NCBI RefSeq assembly: GCF_001652725.1 | Contig: NZ_LWHJ01000029.1 | Span: forward strand, 62,001-126,000 | Length of the DNA stretch: 64,000 bases | Direction: 5' to 3' | Source: Pedobacter psychrophilus | GTDB taxonomy: Bacteria; Bacteroidota; Bacteroidia; Sphingobacteriales; Sphingobacteriaceae | Shown: positions 18,640 through 28,392 of the stretch, in pieces | How positions within the stretch are numbered: the stretch's first letter is position 1 | Layout of the letters: every line of letters begins with the position of its first letter | Made by a program: the position numbers and the translations under genes | Notes under the pieces: generated by a model | The model's database searches: none | The model's input: the letters and a program-made list of their open reading frames with translations, nothing else | What the model was told of the DNA's origin: nothing

Positions 18640-18736
18640 TTTTTATAAATATAGAATTTACTATGATTATATATTTAAGCTCTCAATACTTTGAAGAATT
18701 GTTTGCTTTATATTGTTACAAATCTCTAATTATTAT

Positions 18737-19990
18737 TCACGATTTAAGTTTTAGTTTATTAATAAAAATTAAAATAGACATACAAATAATAAAGAAAATT
18801 AAATTTAGAGGAAAGCTAAGAGAAAATAAAAAAGCAGGAGCTAAAAAAAATAAAAATAATAATAATATAATTTGGTTTTTTGTTACTTTGTTAAAGCTAT
18901 AATGTTTCAAAAGTTGACATAAAAAAAAATAGGAAGCGAATTTTAATGGGTTAAGAAAATTAAGTAAGAAAACACCTATAATACCAAAATCACCAAAATA
19001 ATTTACTTGACCTCCAAATGCAGGTGTATGTGAAAGTTCTGCTGCTCCTGGCCAAAAATATTCGTTAATATATGTTACGCCATAAACAAATGGTTTATTA
19101 GGATAAAAGCCTCTTGGAACTAAATTCCAAAAATCCGTTATAAAAATCTTGCCATTATATAATGGAATTTCATTATTGAAATAAGCTTTATAATACATTG
19201 CACCATTTGGAAAATGATCAAAATAAGAAAAAAGCTCACTAAAACTTGCATCTTGCAAATTTCCAAAAAAATTAATAAGTACGAAAATTATTAAAATAGG
19301 TGTCCCTGTCCATACAAGTTGCTTAGTATATTTGTATTTTCTTAATATTAAAATTAAAAATAAAAAAATAAAAAAATCAAGAACAATTCCTTTTGAGCCT
19401 AGTAGAAAAGCAGAAATAGAAAATAAAGGAAATATTAAAAACAACTTAAATATTTTTTTATAGAAAAGGCAGCAAAGAGTCCAAGAAATGGAAAGGCAAC
19501 TTATAGAGAAGACCCATAAAAACCCTACACCTTCTCTGTAATATTGGTATCCTTGCCGAGGATTTTTAATCCAATTGACAATCCCAAAAGAATGAGAGCT
19601 AAGCAAAATAAAAAATATTAGAAAAAATAAATAAAAAGCAAATGCTACCCTAAGCATTTTTACTGGATTTATAGGTGAGTTGAGTAAAGAACTAGCTAAT
19701 GTATATTTTTTAGCAATTCTTGCTGCAAATAATAACAAAATAAGTTCTGCGAAAAGACCTAAATTTTGCATTAATATAGCAAAATTATAGAATTTATCAA
19801 GAATTCCTTCATCCAGTAAAATCCATGGACCTATTATAAATTTACTTATTTCAATTGGTAATTGTACAAGGAATAAAAGAACAAAAGGATTAAATATATT
19901 TTTATTTTCTAACATACCTGATAAGATTTTTAACCTAAAAATATTTATCAAAAAATATGTTATTATATTAAATATAAAAGCAAATATCAT
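18737..19990 (-). CDS. Wzy-like O-antigen/oligosaccharide repeat-unit polymerase
   Basis: The 417-residue hydrophobic protein has roughly ten to twelve predicted membrane segments and one long periplasmic loop (about residues 235-335). That loop contains NLVPRGFYPNKPFVYGVTYINEYFWPG-like text and AFGGQVNYFGDFGIIG. This NLVPR...P..K layout with a late G.FGxxG segment is typical of Bacteroidota and enteric oligosaccharide polymerases, which share little sequence. It would polymerise lipid-linked units in the periplasm in a Wzx/Wzy pathway with the flippase at 23782 and Wzz at 35723. Very A+T-rich, as usual for wzy genes. Confidence 0.75.
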   Translation of the reverse strand: MIFAFIFNIITYFLINIFRLKILSGMLENKNIFNPFVLLFLVQLPIEISKFIIGPWILLDEGILDKFYNFAILMQNLGLFAELILLLFAARIAKKYTLASSLLNSPINPVKMLRVAFAFYLFFLIFFILLSSHSFGIVNWIKNPRQGYQYYREGVGFLWVFSISCLSISWTLCCLFYKKIFKLFLIFPLFSISAFLLGSKGIVLDFFIFLFLILILRKYKYTKQLVWTGTPILIIFVLINFFGNLQDASFSELFSYFDHFPNGAMYYKAYFNNEIPLYNGKIFITDFWNLVPRGFYPNKPFVYGVTYINEYFWPGAAELSHTPAFGGQVNYFGDFGIIGVFLLNFLNPLKFASYFFLCQLLKHYSFNKVTKNQIILLLFLFFLAPAFLFSLSFPLNLIFFIICMSILIFINKLKLKS

Positions 19991-20004
19991 TGTTATTGTT
20001 TTGC

Positions 20005-20883
20005 TTAAAGCTTAAAGCCATCTTGTATGGATAACTTCAGTTTGTTTTTTTGAGTTTTATTATAATTAAAAAATTTAATTACCCTTGTTATTAAAGTAAA
20101 TGAAATCGCTATTAAAAATAGTAAACCCCTATAGTTCTTTCTTATAAAATAAATTCTGTTTCTGTTTGAATAATAAACGGAAAAGGGAGACTCATTCCCT
20201 CCAGTAGAAGAGCTTACTTTATGAGATATACAAAGATTAGGCAAATATTTTATTCTATATCCATGCCTGAGTGATCTGTACAAAAAATCTGCGTCATCAT
20301 AATAAACAAAATATTTTTCGTCCATAATGCCAATTTTTTCAAAAACTTTATTATTTATTAGCATGAAACATGTTGGGGCATATTCACAATAATACTCTTT
20401 ATTGAAAATTTCTGAATCTATTTCTCCGTCACCTCTATGATTTATTATAGCTTTATATCTTACGAAACTTCCTCCTGCCATCCATATTTTATTGGTATCA
20501 TAGTATAAAATTTTAGGTATAATAAAATTCTCTTTATCTTCCTCCGCTCTAGTAACCAAGTTAGTTAATAAATCTTTATTATTAAATTCTATATCATTAT
20601 TCAATAATAATGTATAGGTAGTTTTTGATTTTAAAGATAATGATATACCTTGATTATTCCCTGTTGCTACCCCAACATTAGTATCATTTTTTACATGGGT
20701 GTAGTTAACGATTTGATATTTCTCTAATAATTCATATATTATTAATTCAGAAGACTTTGATGGAGTATTGTCAATAATATAGAGATGATAATCCTTGAAA
20801 GATTGAGACCCTAAACTTTTAAAGAAACCATTTAATACTGGCTCGCTATTAAATAAAACCGTTACTAATCCTATTTTTGCCAT
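20005..20883 (-). CDS. GT2-family glycosyltransferase (rhamnosyltransferase-like)
   Basis: A 292-residue GT-A enzyme: GLVTVLFNSEPVLNGFF at the start, the NNDIEF acidic motif at about residue 95, and FVYYDDADFLYRSLRHGYRI, the catalytic-base region of WbbL/RfbF-type rhamnosyltransferases. A hydrophobic C-terminal segment (LLFLIAISFTLI) may sit on the membrane. It lies 14 bp upstream of wzy and 5 bp after the epimerase at 20889. That neighbour looks like a dTDP-rhamnose 4-epimerase, so a rhamnose or 6-deoxytalose donor is a reasonable guess. Confidence 0.78.
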   Translation of the reverse strand: MAKIGLVTVLFNSEPVLNGFFKSLGSQSFKDYHLYIIDNTPSKSSELIIYELLEKYQIVNYTHVKNDTNVGVATGNNQGISLSLKSKTTYTLLLNNDIEFNNKDLLTNLVTRAEEDKENFIIPKILYYDTNKIWMAGGSFVRYKAIINHRGDGEIDSEIFNKEYYCEYAPTCFMLINNKVFEKIGIMDEKYFVYYDDADFLYRSLRHGYRIKYLPNLCISHKVSSSTGGNESPFSVYYSNRNRIYFIRKNYRGLLFLIAISFTLITRVIKFFNYNKTQKNKLKLSIQDGFKL

Positions 20884-20888
20884 ATAGT

Positions 20889-22022
20889 TTACTTCAAAAG
20901 ACCTTTATTCTTCATTTCGGAAATGGATTGATCAAATTTACTTTTTTGTATTTCTTGGGTAGTAACCCAGTCTGTAAATTTTTTAATACCCCTCTTAAAA
21001 TTATATTCTGGTAAAAAAGCTAATGTCTCTTTAATTTTATTGAGATCGGCATAATTATGCCTTATGTCTCCAATTCTATAATTACCAGATATGGTAATAG
21101 GTGCATTTGATTTAAAATTATCTTTTAAAGTTTCAGCAACCGTAATTACATCTATTGCTTCTCCAGATCCTACATTAAATACTTTCCCATTAGCTTGTTC
21201 CTTTTCTAAGCCTAAAATAGTTGCTCTAACCACATCATCAATAAATACAAAATCCCGACTTTCTTTTCCATCTTCAAAAATAGTAATCCCTTTATCATTT
21301 TTAATTAGGGTTGAAAATATAGACAAAATTCCAGTGTAAGGATTGCTTAGAGATTGTCCTGGGCCATATACATTCTGGTATCTGAATGCTACAGAAGCAA
21401 TGCCAATTGTAGGACAAACAGTCATCACCATTTGTTCCTGGTTTTGTTTGCTTATGCCATAAACTGACGACGGATGAATTTTGGAATCTTCATCTGTAGC
21501 TACCAAATCCAGCTTATCTTCACCATCATGTTTCACTTCGAAATCTCCTTTACACATATAAGCTTCAGTTCGGTGTTTTGGATAAACAAAACCAAATTTT
21601 TCTGATTTATATTTTCCTTCCCCATAAATTGATCTAGAGGAAGCAATAATCACCTTTTTTATCCTATTTACCGAATTTGCTAAAATGTCTAAGAAAAGTG
21701 CGGTGCCTCCTATATTCACATTTATATATTTTTCTATCTCATACATTGATTGTCCGGTACCAGTTTCAGCAGCTAAATGAATTACCGCATCCTGTCCCTC
21801 CAAAGCCTTTACCCAATCTTCTTTAGATGTAACATTTCCTTTTATAAACCTCACTTTATCTTTTATAGATAAATACAAAAATGATTTTTCTTCAGCATTC
21901 TCACCGTGAATTTGAGGAGAAAGGTTGTCTAAAACCGTAATATTATATCCCTTTTCAATTAACTTAAGAGTAAGATTAGTTCCAATAAACCCTGCTCCAC
22001 CTGTTATAAGTATATTTTTCAT
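20889..22022 (-). CDS. NDP-sugar epimerase, dTDP-L-rhamnose 4-epimerase-like
   Basis: The 377-residue extended SDR has ILITGGAGFIGTNL at the N-terminus, IHLAAETGTGQSM, the SSRSIYGEGKY strand, and Tyr/Lys in SSVYGISKQNQEQM. The long insertion between the Ser strand and the YxxxK motif (about residues 140-190, with a KHDGEDKLD acidic stretch) and the RYQNVYGPGQSLSNPYTG loop resemble WbiB-type enzymes, which interconvert dTDP-L-rhamnose and dTDP-6-deoxy-L-talose. RfbA, which makes dTDP-glucose, is at 40855, but RfbB, RfbC and RfbD are not in the window. The start overlaps the stop of the upstream GT2 gene by 4 bp. Confidence 0.72.
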   Translation of the reverse strand: MKNILITGGAGFIGTNLTLKLIEKGYNITVLDNLSPQIHGENAEEKSFLYLSIKDKVRFIKGNVTSKEDWVKALEGQDAVIHLAAETGTGQSMYEIEKYINVNIGGTALFLDILANSVNRIKKVIIASSRSIYGEGKYKSEKFGFVYPKHRTEAYMCKGDFEVKHDGEDKLDLVATDEDSKIHPSSVYGISKQNQEQMVMTVCPTIGIASVAFRYQNVYGPGQSLSNPYTGILSIFSTLIKNDKGITIFEDGKESRDFVFIDDVVRATILGLEKEQANGKVFNVGSGEAIDVITVAETLKDNFKSNAPITISGNYRIGDIRHNYADLNKIKETLAFLPEYNFKRGIKKFTDWVTTQEIQKSKFDQSISEMKNKGLLK

Positions 22023-22951
22023 ATCTGTTTGTTTAATAACTTTTTTATCATTGAGAGAAATTTTATAGGAATTTTACTGATTAAATAAGCTACTGGAAAT
22101 ATAGGCATTGCTGTAAAAGGAATATAAAGATCGTATTGTTTTAATAATTGTGAATTAAACCATCCTTTTTCTCTATAATTTACCAGATTTAATACTGAAA
22201 ATATTTTATGTTTTTTACCATGCATTTTAATGCATTGTAATTTTGATTTTAGAGTTATTTCCAAAGGTAGTGAAAGTATAAATTCAGTCCAGTTTCTCGC
22301 AAATACCTTTAAAAATTCATTGTGCCAAGAATCTTTTTTTTGTGTTGTACGGGCGACGCTATTTTTACTATACCAGAAAACCTTTGTATCATTTGCTTTA
22401 AAATTGTCAAAACTAATCCCCATTTGTAAAAAATTAGTGTTGTAAAACTTTTTAAAATTTGCTTTAGAAATAATTGTTTTGTTATAAATATATGCTGACA
22501 TTTGAGGTAAATACCAACCTAAATCTTTTATTATTTCATCTGCATCATCATATTCTCTAGTATCTATTTGATTAATCATGTTAAAAGAATTAACTAAAAC
22601 TAGATCATAGTTATTATTATCTAAAATTGATAATAATGGTTCTAATTCACTCTCGATAAGACGATAAGAATCACCTAATAGCCAAGTAAATTTTGATTTT
22701 GATGCTTTTAAAGAAATCGCAAAATTTTCATCTGCCCCTAAATTTATCTCATTCTTTAAATAAGTTATAAAATTATATTCAGTTTGTAGGTTATTGACAA
22801 CTTGTTCTGTATTATCTATAGATGAATTATCTGTGACAATAATTTGAAAATTATATTTGCCAATTTTAGAAATTAAATCTAATATGCCTTCCTCTAGAAT
22901 TTCAGATCTATTATACGTAGGTATGCAAAAAGTTAATAAGTTGCTTTTCAA
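22019..22951 (-). CDS. GT2-family glycosyltransferase
   Basis: A 310-residue GT-A enzyme. The N-terminus LLTFCIPTYNRSEILEEG and IVTDNSSIDNT are followed by LGADENFAISLKASKSKF and WLLGDSYRL. In this last motif the usual DxD is reduced to GDS, as in abequosyltransferase-like GT2 proteins. That similarity, and its place just downstream of the CDP-dideoxysugar block, make it a candidate for transferring the branched or 3,6-dideoxy sugar. This is inference by context. The C-terminal region has amphipathic or membrane-associated helices. Confidence 0.75.
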   Translation of the reverse strand: MKSNLLTFCIPTYNRSEILEEGILDLISKIGKYNFQIIVTDNSSIDNTEQVVNNLQTEYNFITYLKNEINLGADENFAISLKASKSKFTWLLGDSYRLIESELEPLLSILDNNNYDLVLVNSFNMINQIDTREYDDADEIIKDLGWYLPQMSAYIYNKTIISKANFKKFYNTNFLQMGISFDNFKANDTKVFWYSKNSVARTTQKKDSWHNEFLKVFARNWTEFILSLPLEITLKSKLQCIKMHGKKHKIFSVLNLVNYREKGWFNSQLLKQYDLYIPFTAMPIFPVAYLISKIPIKFLSMIKKLLNKQI

Positions 22952-22968
22952 AATAAATACTCTATAAA

Positions 22969-23785
22969 TTAAAATTCATTTAATATTTGATCTCTAATTT
23001 TGTCATTTTGAATTTCTATTGTCTTTCTTGTTAAATTATTTTGGTTTTCATATATCTTAATTTGTTTAACCCATTCGTAGCAAGTCACCATTAAAACAGC
23101 ATAAAGACCAGTACGCCCCATCTTATATCCTTTATCAAAAAAATAGTTTTTAATAATTCTTTTTATAAAGAGAGCCAAAACCTTAAATAATGAAAAATTA
23201 GAATTATAAACATTCTGAATTTCCATATCAGTATACCTATTTATCGTATTTACATAAGACGATACAGTATAGTTACTAAAATGATGAATAAAATATTTTT
23301 GAGGCATTTTATAAATTCTATTTTCGGAAACAGTAGGTTTCCCCATGCCATGAATTCTATTGTTCGAGAAGTCTAATGCATGTTTTTTAAATGCTTTGAA
23401 GTTGTATGAGTGAAATAAATTACCAGCAAATAAACCATCATTATAGTTTTTTCTATCCATATTTATTATATCATATTTATTGGATGATATAACCTTAAGA
23501 AGTTCTTCTAGTGTACTTCTTTCCAGCATTTCATCTGCAAAGCCCCAATATATCCATTCGGTATTAATTATATCATAGAGTTCGTCAACTAGTTCTTGGT
23601 TTTCTACAAATACGTAATTTTTTTTTTCTTAAAAAAATTTCACAATCGTATTTATGTGCTATTTCATGAGTTTTATCCGTACTATTATTATCTGCCAAAA
23701 GAACTTTCCCATAATTCTTTAAATTTTTAATTACTCTTTCAATTCTATCTTCTTCGTTATATGTGAAAATTACGAAAGTTATCAT
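22969..23785 (-). pseudogene. GT2-family glycosyltransferase split by a one-base shift in an A10 tract
   Basis: Two frames together make one protein. The first (from ATG 23785) gives ITFVIFTYNEEDRIERVIKNL and ADNNSTDKT, a GT2 N-terminus, then runs out of frame at a run of ten A on the coding strand (23617-23626) and stops near 23585. The second frame continues to 22969 with ENQELVDELYDII, EWIYWGFADE and ERSTLEELLKVI. Removing one A joins them into about 271 residues with no other defect. The gene overlaps the upstream wzx by 4 bp, as a coupled operon gene would. It is either a real or phase-variable frameshift, a sequencing error in the homopolymer, or a transcript-slippage site. Confidence 0.85.
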
Positions 23786-24999
23786 ATACGTTCTTTTAAG
23801 ATGTTTTTATGGACAATAAAACCTAAGTAAAATGTAATTATTATCTGAGTTAGGATTATTGGTATTCCTATAGTATAAACATTTACTTTTTTAAGTAGAT
23901 ATAAAATTATGAAGGAAGTGAAAAAAATAAAAAGTCCTGTGATTGACGCTTTCATTGAAGATTTTGTTAATTTTTTAATTGTTAAATATATAGTGAGACC
24001 TCCAATAAGAAAATTTCCAGCCTCAGATAAAATTCCAAATACAATAATATAGGAATATTTAATAAATTCTGCTTTAGTCAAAATTTCAATAATTAGGTCA
24101 GATAAAAGATATCCAACACATATTACTAACAATATTGTTGCTAATGCATATTGTAAATAGGTTTTGATATATTTACCCTGTGATTTGTATAAGTTAGGCA
24201 CAAATAATTGGGAATAAACAGTTGATAGAGCACTCATTCCACTCGTACCTACATTAGCTACTGTACCATATATACCAACAACTTCTACTAAACCCAAGGG
24301 AACCAAAATCATTCGATATCCCTGTAATTGAATCCAGTTTACGACGGCTCCAATAGAAATAGGATATGAAAATTTTATTACATCTCTAGCTTCAAAAATA
24401 TGAATTTCAGAACTCTCATATTCATCAAATCGTTTAATTAAAATACATAATATTGACAATGTAATTAAGGAAGATAATAAAACGGCAATTAATATGATAA
24501 TTGCTGAAGGATGCCAGAAATATTGTAGAGTATAAAAAATTATTGATTTCAATATAGTTTCTAATAATAATGTATAAATAGCTATTCTTCTCCTTTCTAA
24601 ATTATTAGAAATTCCTCTTAATAGATTTACTACATATGTACTAAGTGCCAATATTGTAATTATAGGCAAGACATAAACGTAAGCAGGCATAATAAACAAA
24701 CATAATATAACTCCAAATATTAAAATCAGCAATATTAATTTTATTACCCAAACATTAATTTTAAAAAAAGATTTTAAAGAATAGTTACTTGATTTTAAAT
24801 CATACAGTTGAGATTGCTGAAAATAATCTAACGGAACTAATAAAAAAGCATTTAAAGAATACGATAGGGTAAACAAAAAGTAATATATACCAAGTTCGTA
24901 TACTGAAGTATAATTTGAGTAAATTTTTAAAAACACCAATTGCAAAATGACAACAAGTATTCTCATGCCACTTACTTCAAAAAATTCAAATCTTTTCAA
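23782..24999 (-). CDS. Wzx-type polysaccharide flippase (MOP superfamily)
   Basis: The 405-residue protein has about twelve membrane segments and no soluble domain. Features include FLLVPLDYFQQSQLYDL in the first third, the RDVIKFSYPISIGAVVNWIQLQGYRMIL segment near the middle, and STVYSQLFVPNLYKSQGK, all in the style of O-antigen translocases. It would flip the undecaprenyl-linked repeat unit to the periplasm, where the Wzy at 18737 acts. It sits directly downstream of the RfbH gene (14 bp). A second Wzx at 50921 belongs to another polysaccharide set. Confidence 0.8.
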   Translation of the reverse strand: MKRFEFFEVSGMRILVVILQLVFLKIYSNYTSVYELGIYYFLFTLSYSLNAFLLVPLDYFQQSQLYDLKSSNYSLKSFFKINVWVIKLILLILIFGVILCLFIMPAYVYVLPIITILALSTYVVNLLRGISNNLERRRIAIYTLLLETILKSIIFYTLQYFWHPSAIIILIAVLLSSLITLSILCILIKRFDEYESSEIHIFEARDVIKFSYPISIGAVVNWIQLQGYRMILVPLGLVEVVGIYGTVANVGTSGMSALSTVYSQLFVPNLYKSQGKYIKTYLQYALATILLVICVGYLLSDLIIEILTKAEFIKYSYIIVFGILSEAGNFLIGGLTIYLTIKKLTKSSMKASITGLFIFFTSFIILYLLKKVNVYTIGIPIILTQIIITFYLGFIVHKNILKERI

Positions 25000-25013
25000 T
25001 CAATATTTTTTAA

Positions 25014-26318
25014 CTAACCTTGTAAATATTCCCTAATAACTTTAGCTATATAATCATAATGAGTTTCATTAAGCCCTGGCCAAACACCTAACCAAAAGGA
25101 TTGATTCATAATGATGTCTGTATTTTTCAAGTCCCCCACAACACGATGCTTAACATTTGCATAAGCAGGCTGTCTTAATAAATTACCTGAAAACAGCAAT
25201 CTAGTCCCTATTTTTTTCTCTTCTAAATGCTGAACTAACATATGACGATCTGCAGCATCTCCTTCTCTTAGGGTTAAGAGAAAACCAAACCAAGAAGGTT
25301 CTGAATTTGGAGTTATTTCAGGAAGTATAAAAATGTCTTCAAATTCCTTCATTCTTTCATAAAGTGCATTAAAATTTTCACGTCGCTTTTGAATAAATTG
25401 ATCTAACTTTTTCAGTTGAGAAACACCAAAAGCTGCCTGCATATCAGTCACTTTTAAATTAAAACCGATATGTGAATAAGTATATTTATGATCATAACCA
25501 TAAGGCAACGAGCCCAATTGTTGACCAAAACGGCATCCACATGTATTATCTTTTCCTGGCTCACAATAACAATCTCTACCCCAATCTCTAAAGCTTTCAG
25601 CTATTTTAGCTAATTCTGGATTATTCACTATTACAGCACCACCCTCTCCCATAGTCATATGGTGAGCTGGGTAAAACGAAAATGTAGACAGGTCTCCAAA
25701 CGTACCTGTTTTTTGTTCATTATAAGTAGCCCCTAAAGAATCACAATCATCTTCTACCACCCAAAGATTATATTTTTTCGCCACTCTCATTACCTCATCC
25801 AAATCAAAAGGGTTGCCCAAAGAGTGTGCAATCATAATTGCTTTTGTTTTTGATGACACGGCTAATTCAATTTGATCTGCCTGCACATTATGGGTTGCAA
25901 TATCAACATCTACAAATACTGGTATTGCGCCAAATTGCACAATTGGATTTACTGTTGTAGGAAAACCAGCCGCTACTGTGATTACTTCATCCCCAGGCTT
26001 AATCGCTCGATCACCTAGTTTAGGAGAAGTTAAAGTATAAAATGCGACTAAGTTTGCAGAAGAACCTGAGTTAACCAACAAAGCTTTATTTGCACCAAAG
26101 TATTTAGCAAATTCATATTCAAATTTGTTTGCAAATCTACCTGTTGTAAGCCAGCCATCTAATGCCGCTTCTACCCCAAAAAGAATATCTTCTTCATCTA
26201 AAACTTTACCAGTTACAGGAATATAATTCTCTCCAGGAATAATAGTTTGAGTTGTTTTTCTTTTAGCAATCTCTTTTAAACTGCTTAATAGGGCAGTATC
26301 ATTTATATTTTGTAACAT
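25014..26318 (-). CDS. rfbH: CDP-4-keto-6-deoxy-D-glucose 3-dehydratase (E1, RfbH/AscC)
   Basis: This 434-residue PMP/iron-sulfur enzyme removes the C3 hydroxyl of CDP-4-keto-6-deoxyglucose. In place of the aminotransferase Lys it has His in [11 protein letters not shown] (His220), the hallmark of E1. The [2Fe-2S] cysteines are Cys192, Cys250, Cys252 and Cys260, giving C-x57-C-x-C-x7-C exactly as in characterised E1. The N-terminus [13 protein letters not shown] and GRFANKFE also fit. It is the last of the CDP-sugar genes in transcription order and needs an electron donor, for which the reductase at 34693 is the candidate. Among all genes here this is one of the most certain. Confidence 0.95.
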   Translation of the reverse strand: MLQNINDTALLSSLKEIAKRKTTQTIIPGENYIPVTGKVLDEEDILFGVEAALDGWLTTGRFANKFEYEFAKYFGANKALLVNSGSSANLVAFYTLTSPKLGDRAIKPGDEVITVAAGFPTTVNPIVQFGAIPVFVDVDIATHNVQADQIELAVSSKTKAIMIAHSLGNPFDLDEVMRVAKKYNLWVVEDDCDSLGATYNEQKTGTFGDLSTFSFYPAHHMTMGEGGAVIVNNPELAKIAESFRDWGRDCYCEPGKDNTCGCRFGQQLGSLPYGYDHKYTYSHIGFNLKVTDMQAAFGVSQLKKLDQFIQKRRENFNALYERMKEFEDIFILPEITPNSEPSWFGFLLTLREGDAADRHMLVQHLEEKKIGTRLLFSGNLLRQPAYANVKHRVVGDLKNTDIIMNQSFWLGVWPGLNETHYDYIAKVIREYLQG

Positions 26319-26321
26319 AAT

Positions 26322-27374
26322 TTAATTTTCATTATTAGTTTTCAATTGATTCCAAACTGTTGTTCTTTTAATTGATTCTTCAAGGGTATGAGCCTCCTCA
26401 AGACTTAAAGAGTCTGTTATTTTTTTTGTATTAGGCACCAAATTGGAGATGTTTTTATAAATCGATTTAGAAGATTTATTGATAATTTCTATACTAGGAT
26501 TAACAAGTAGTTGGATTTTTTTAGCCAAATCATTTAAAGAAGTAGGCTCCTTACTCCCAAGGTTATATGCTTCTCCTATTTGCCCTATCAGTAAAGTTTT
26601 CAGAAGCCATTGTGCCATGTCACTACCATACAGATAACTCCTAATAGTCAACCCGTTTCCCAGGATTTTTATTGGACCGCCAAGGATAGCATCCCTTATA
26701 AAATTATTTATTGCCCATGGTTTCTCCAAATCATGATATGGACCAACAAAAGCAAAAGGTCTAATAATTATAATAGGAAGCTTAAATTGATTTTTATAAG
26801 CAAAGCACAATGTCTCAGAGATTCTTTTAGATTCTCCGTATATATTACTAGTGTTTACTTTACCTAAAAAAGTTTCTTCTATATTCAAATCTGAATCATT
26901 TTCACCATAAACCTGATGAGAGCTGATATGTATAATTTTTTTTAATTCAGGAAGTCTGGATGCCGCATTAAGAAGAGATTGAGTACCTTTATAAAATGTC
27001 TCTAAAGTTAATAAAGGTTGAGAAACATGAATCCGATTATCTGGTGTTCCGGCAGCATGAATAATGTAATTAATATTTTTCGGCAAATCATGTAGGTTTC
27101 TTATGTCTTGTCTAACTAGACTTAGATAAGGCTTATTCGCCAAATGGGGCATTTCAACTTGAAACTTTTCAATATCTCTTGCTAACAAAATAAGGTGAAT
27201 ATTACTTTGTGTAATATCATTGATATAGTTAATCATTTCTGCTATCCACCTACCCATGAATCCAGTCCCTCCAGTTATGAGAATAGTTTTGTCCTTAAAT
27301 TCAGAAAATGTATAGGGGTCTTTGCAGGATTTTTTGCAATCTTCAAAGACTAATGTGTTTCTTGCTATAGCCAT
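26322..27374 (-). CDS. SDR NDP-sugar reductase/epimerase in the CDP-branched-sugar block (paralogue of 31772 gene)
   Basis: The 350-residue extended SDR has ILITGGTGFMGRWIAEM after an unusual 28-residue N-terminal extension. It also shows INYIIHAAGTPDN, ISSHQVYGEN and the catalytic pair in SNIYGESKRISE. The FVGPYHDLEKPWAINNFI loop and GNGLTIRSYLYGSDMA are shared, with variation, by the protein at 31772-32824. I infer that one of the two reduces the ketone left after carbon addition to the CDP-sugar (a YerF-like role) and the other epimerises or reduces another position. It is 3 bp from rfbH and overlaps the aldolase gene by one base. Confidence 0.75.
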   Translation of the reverse strand: MAIARNTLVFEDCKKSCKDPYTFSEFKDKTILITGGTGFMGRWIAEMINYINDITQSNIHLILLARDIEKFQVEMPHLANKPYLSLVRQDIRNLHDLPKNINYIIHAAGTPDNRIHVSQPLLTLETFYKGTQSLLNAASRLPELKKIIHISSHQVYGENDSDLNIEETFLGKVNTSNIYGESKRISETLCFAYKNQFKLPIIIIRPFAFVGPYHDLEKPWAINNFIRDAILGGPIKILGNGLTIRSYLYGSDMAQWLLKTLLIGQIGEAYNLGSKEPTSLNDLAKKIQLLVNPSIEIINKSSKSIYKNISNLVPNTKKITDSLSLEEAHTLEESIKRTTVWNQLKTNNEN

Positions 27375-28384
27375 TATTTCTTTTTTCTTACTAAGTCCAT
27401 AACTACTTCAATGATAATATCTTCTTGCCCGCCCACAACTTTTCTGTTTCCTAATTCTCTGTAAACATCTCTTTGATCAACTTGGTATTCTTTTGAAATA
27501 CGGGTAACATGTTTAGAGAAACCAGAAAAAACCCCCGCGAGTCCGCTTACAATACTCTCAGATTTTATTACTGGAATAACGGGCATAATCTCTCTTTCAG
27601 CAATATCTGATGCATCAAGCATTTTATAAAAATCTATCCCTGTAAAATATCCCATACGCTCTAATACAGCAATTAAAACTTCTAACTGAGTGTTTCCTGC
27701 ACCAGCACCAAAACCTCTTGCAGTACCATCTAAAATTTTTGCTCCCGATTGTATTGCAGTAATGGAATTTGCGACAGCCATACCAAGATTATTATGAGCA
27801 TGGAAGCCAACAGGAACCTTTAACCCGTTAACCAGAGCGGTTATTTTTTCCTCAACATCTGATGGCAAATAGGCTCCAGCGGAATCCATTATAATAATTC
27901 CCTCTGCTCCATATAATTCCATTTTTTGAGCCTCCTCTACTAAGACACTAGCAGGTGCCATGTGGCTCATCATCAATACACCGTAAGCCTCTTTTCCTCT
28001 TTCCCTAACGAATCCTAAATGCCGCTGCGTTATATCAGCTTCGGTACAATGCGATGCTACCCTTACCACATCTACTCCAATATCCAAAGCTCTAATTAAA
28101 TCACGTTTAATAGTGGCAAAACCAGGAATTACATGAATCCCAAGCTTACTTTTTGATAAATGCTTTCTAGCTGTTTCCAACATAGTAACATCATCTTCTA
28201 AAGCCAATCCAACTTGCATTGAAGAGGCCCCTAAGCCATTTCCATGACCAACCTCTACTATTGGCACTCCGGCTTCATCAGCGGCAGTAGCGTAAATAGC
28301 TATCTGATTAGCAGTCAATTGATGTGCAACAGCATGATTACCATCTCTTAATGTAGGATCACTTATTAATATATGTTTAATCAT
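27374..28384 (-). CDS. 4-hydroxy-2-oxovalerate aldolase (MhpE/DmpG/BphI family)
   Basis: The 336-residue DRE-TIM metallolyase has SDPTLRDGNHAVAHQ (Arg13, Asp14, His17, His21) and the metal-binding FHAHNN (195-199). It has normal family length, including the C-terminal helical domain that docks the dehydrogenase partner. The family cleaves 4-hydroxy-2-oxopentanoate to pyruvate and acetaldehyde at the end of meta-cleavage pathways, reversibly. No aromatic-degradation genes are here. It lies between a sugar SDR and its usual partner, acetaldehyde dehydrogenase (8 bp away), inside a CDP-sugar operon. I infer that it runs as a synthase, joining acetaldehyde and pyruvate to feed the ThDP enzyme at 29273. 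Confidence 0.92.
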   Translation of the reverse strand: MIKHILISDPTLRDGNHAVAHQLTANQIAIYATAADEAGVPIVEVGHGNGLGASSMQVGLALEDDVTMLETARKHLSKSKLGIHVIPGFATIKRDLIRALDIGVDVVRVASHCTEADITQRHLGFVRERGKEAYGVLMMSHMAPASVLVEEAQKMELYGAEGIIIMDSAGAYLPSDVEEKITALVNGLKVPVGFHAHNNLGMAVANSITAIQSGAKILDGTARGFGAGAGNTQLEVLIAVLERMGYFTGIDFYKMLDASDIAEREIMPVIPVIKSESIVSGLAGVFSGFSKHVTRISKEYQVDQRDVYRELGNRKVVGGQEDIIIEVVMDLVRKKK

Positions 28385-28392
28385 TTTTGTGC

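Noticed and set aside
18621-18902. Plus-strand open frame of 93 codons over the wzy 3' end
   Set aside because: Low-complexity K/N/I-rich translation, antisense to wzy and to the start of the dehydratase gene; a shadow of A+T-rich sequence.
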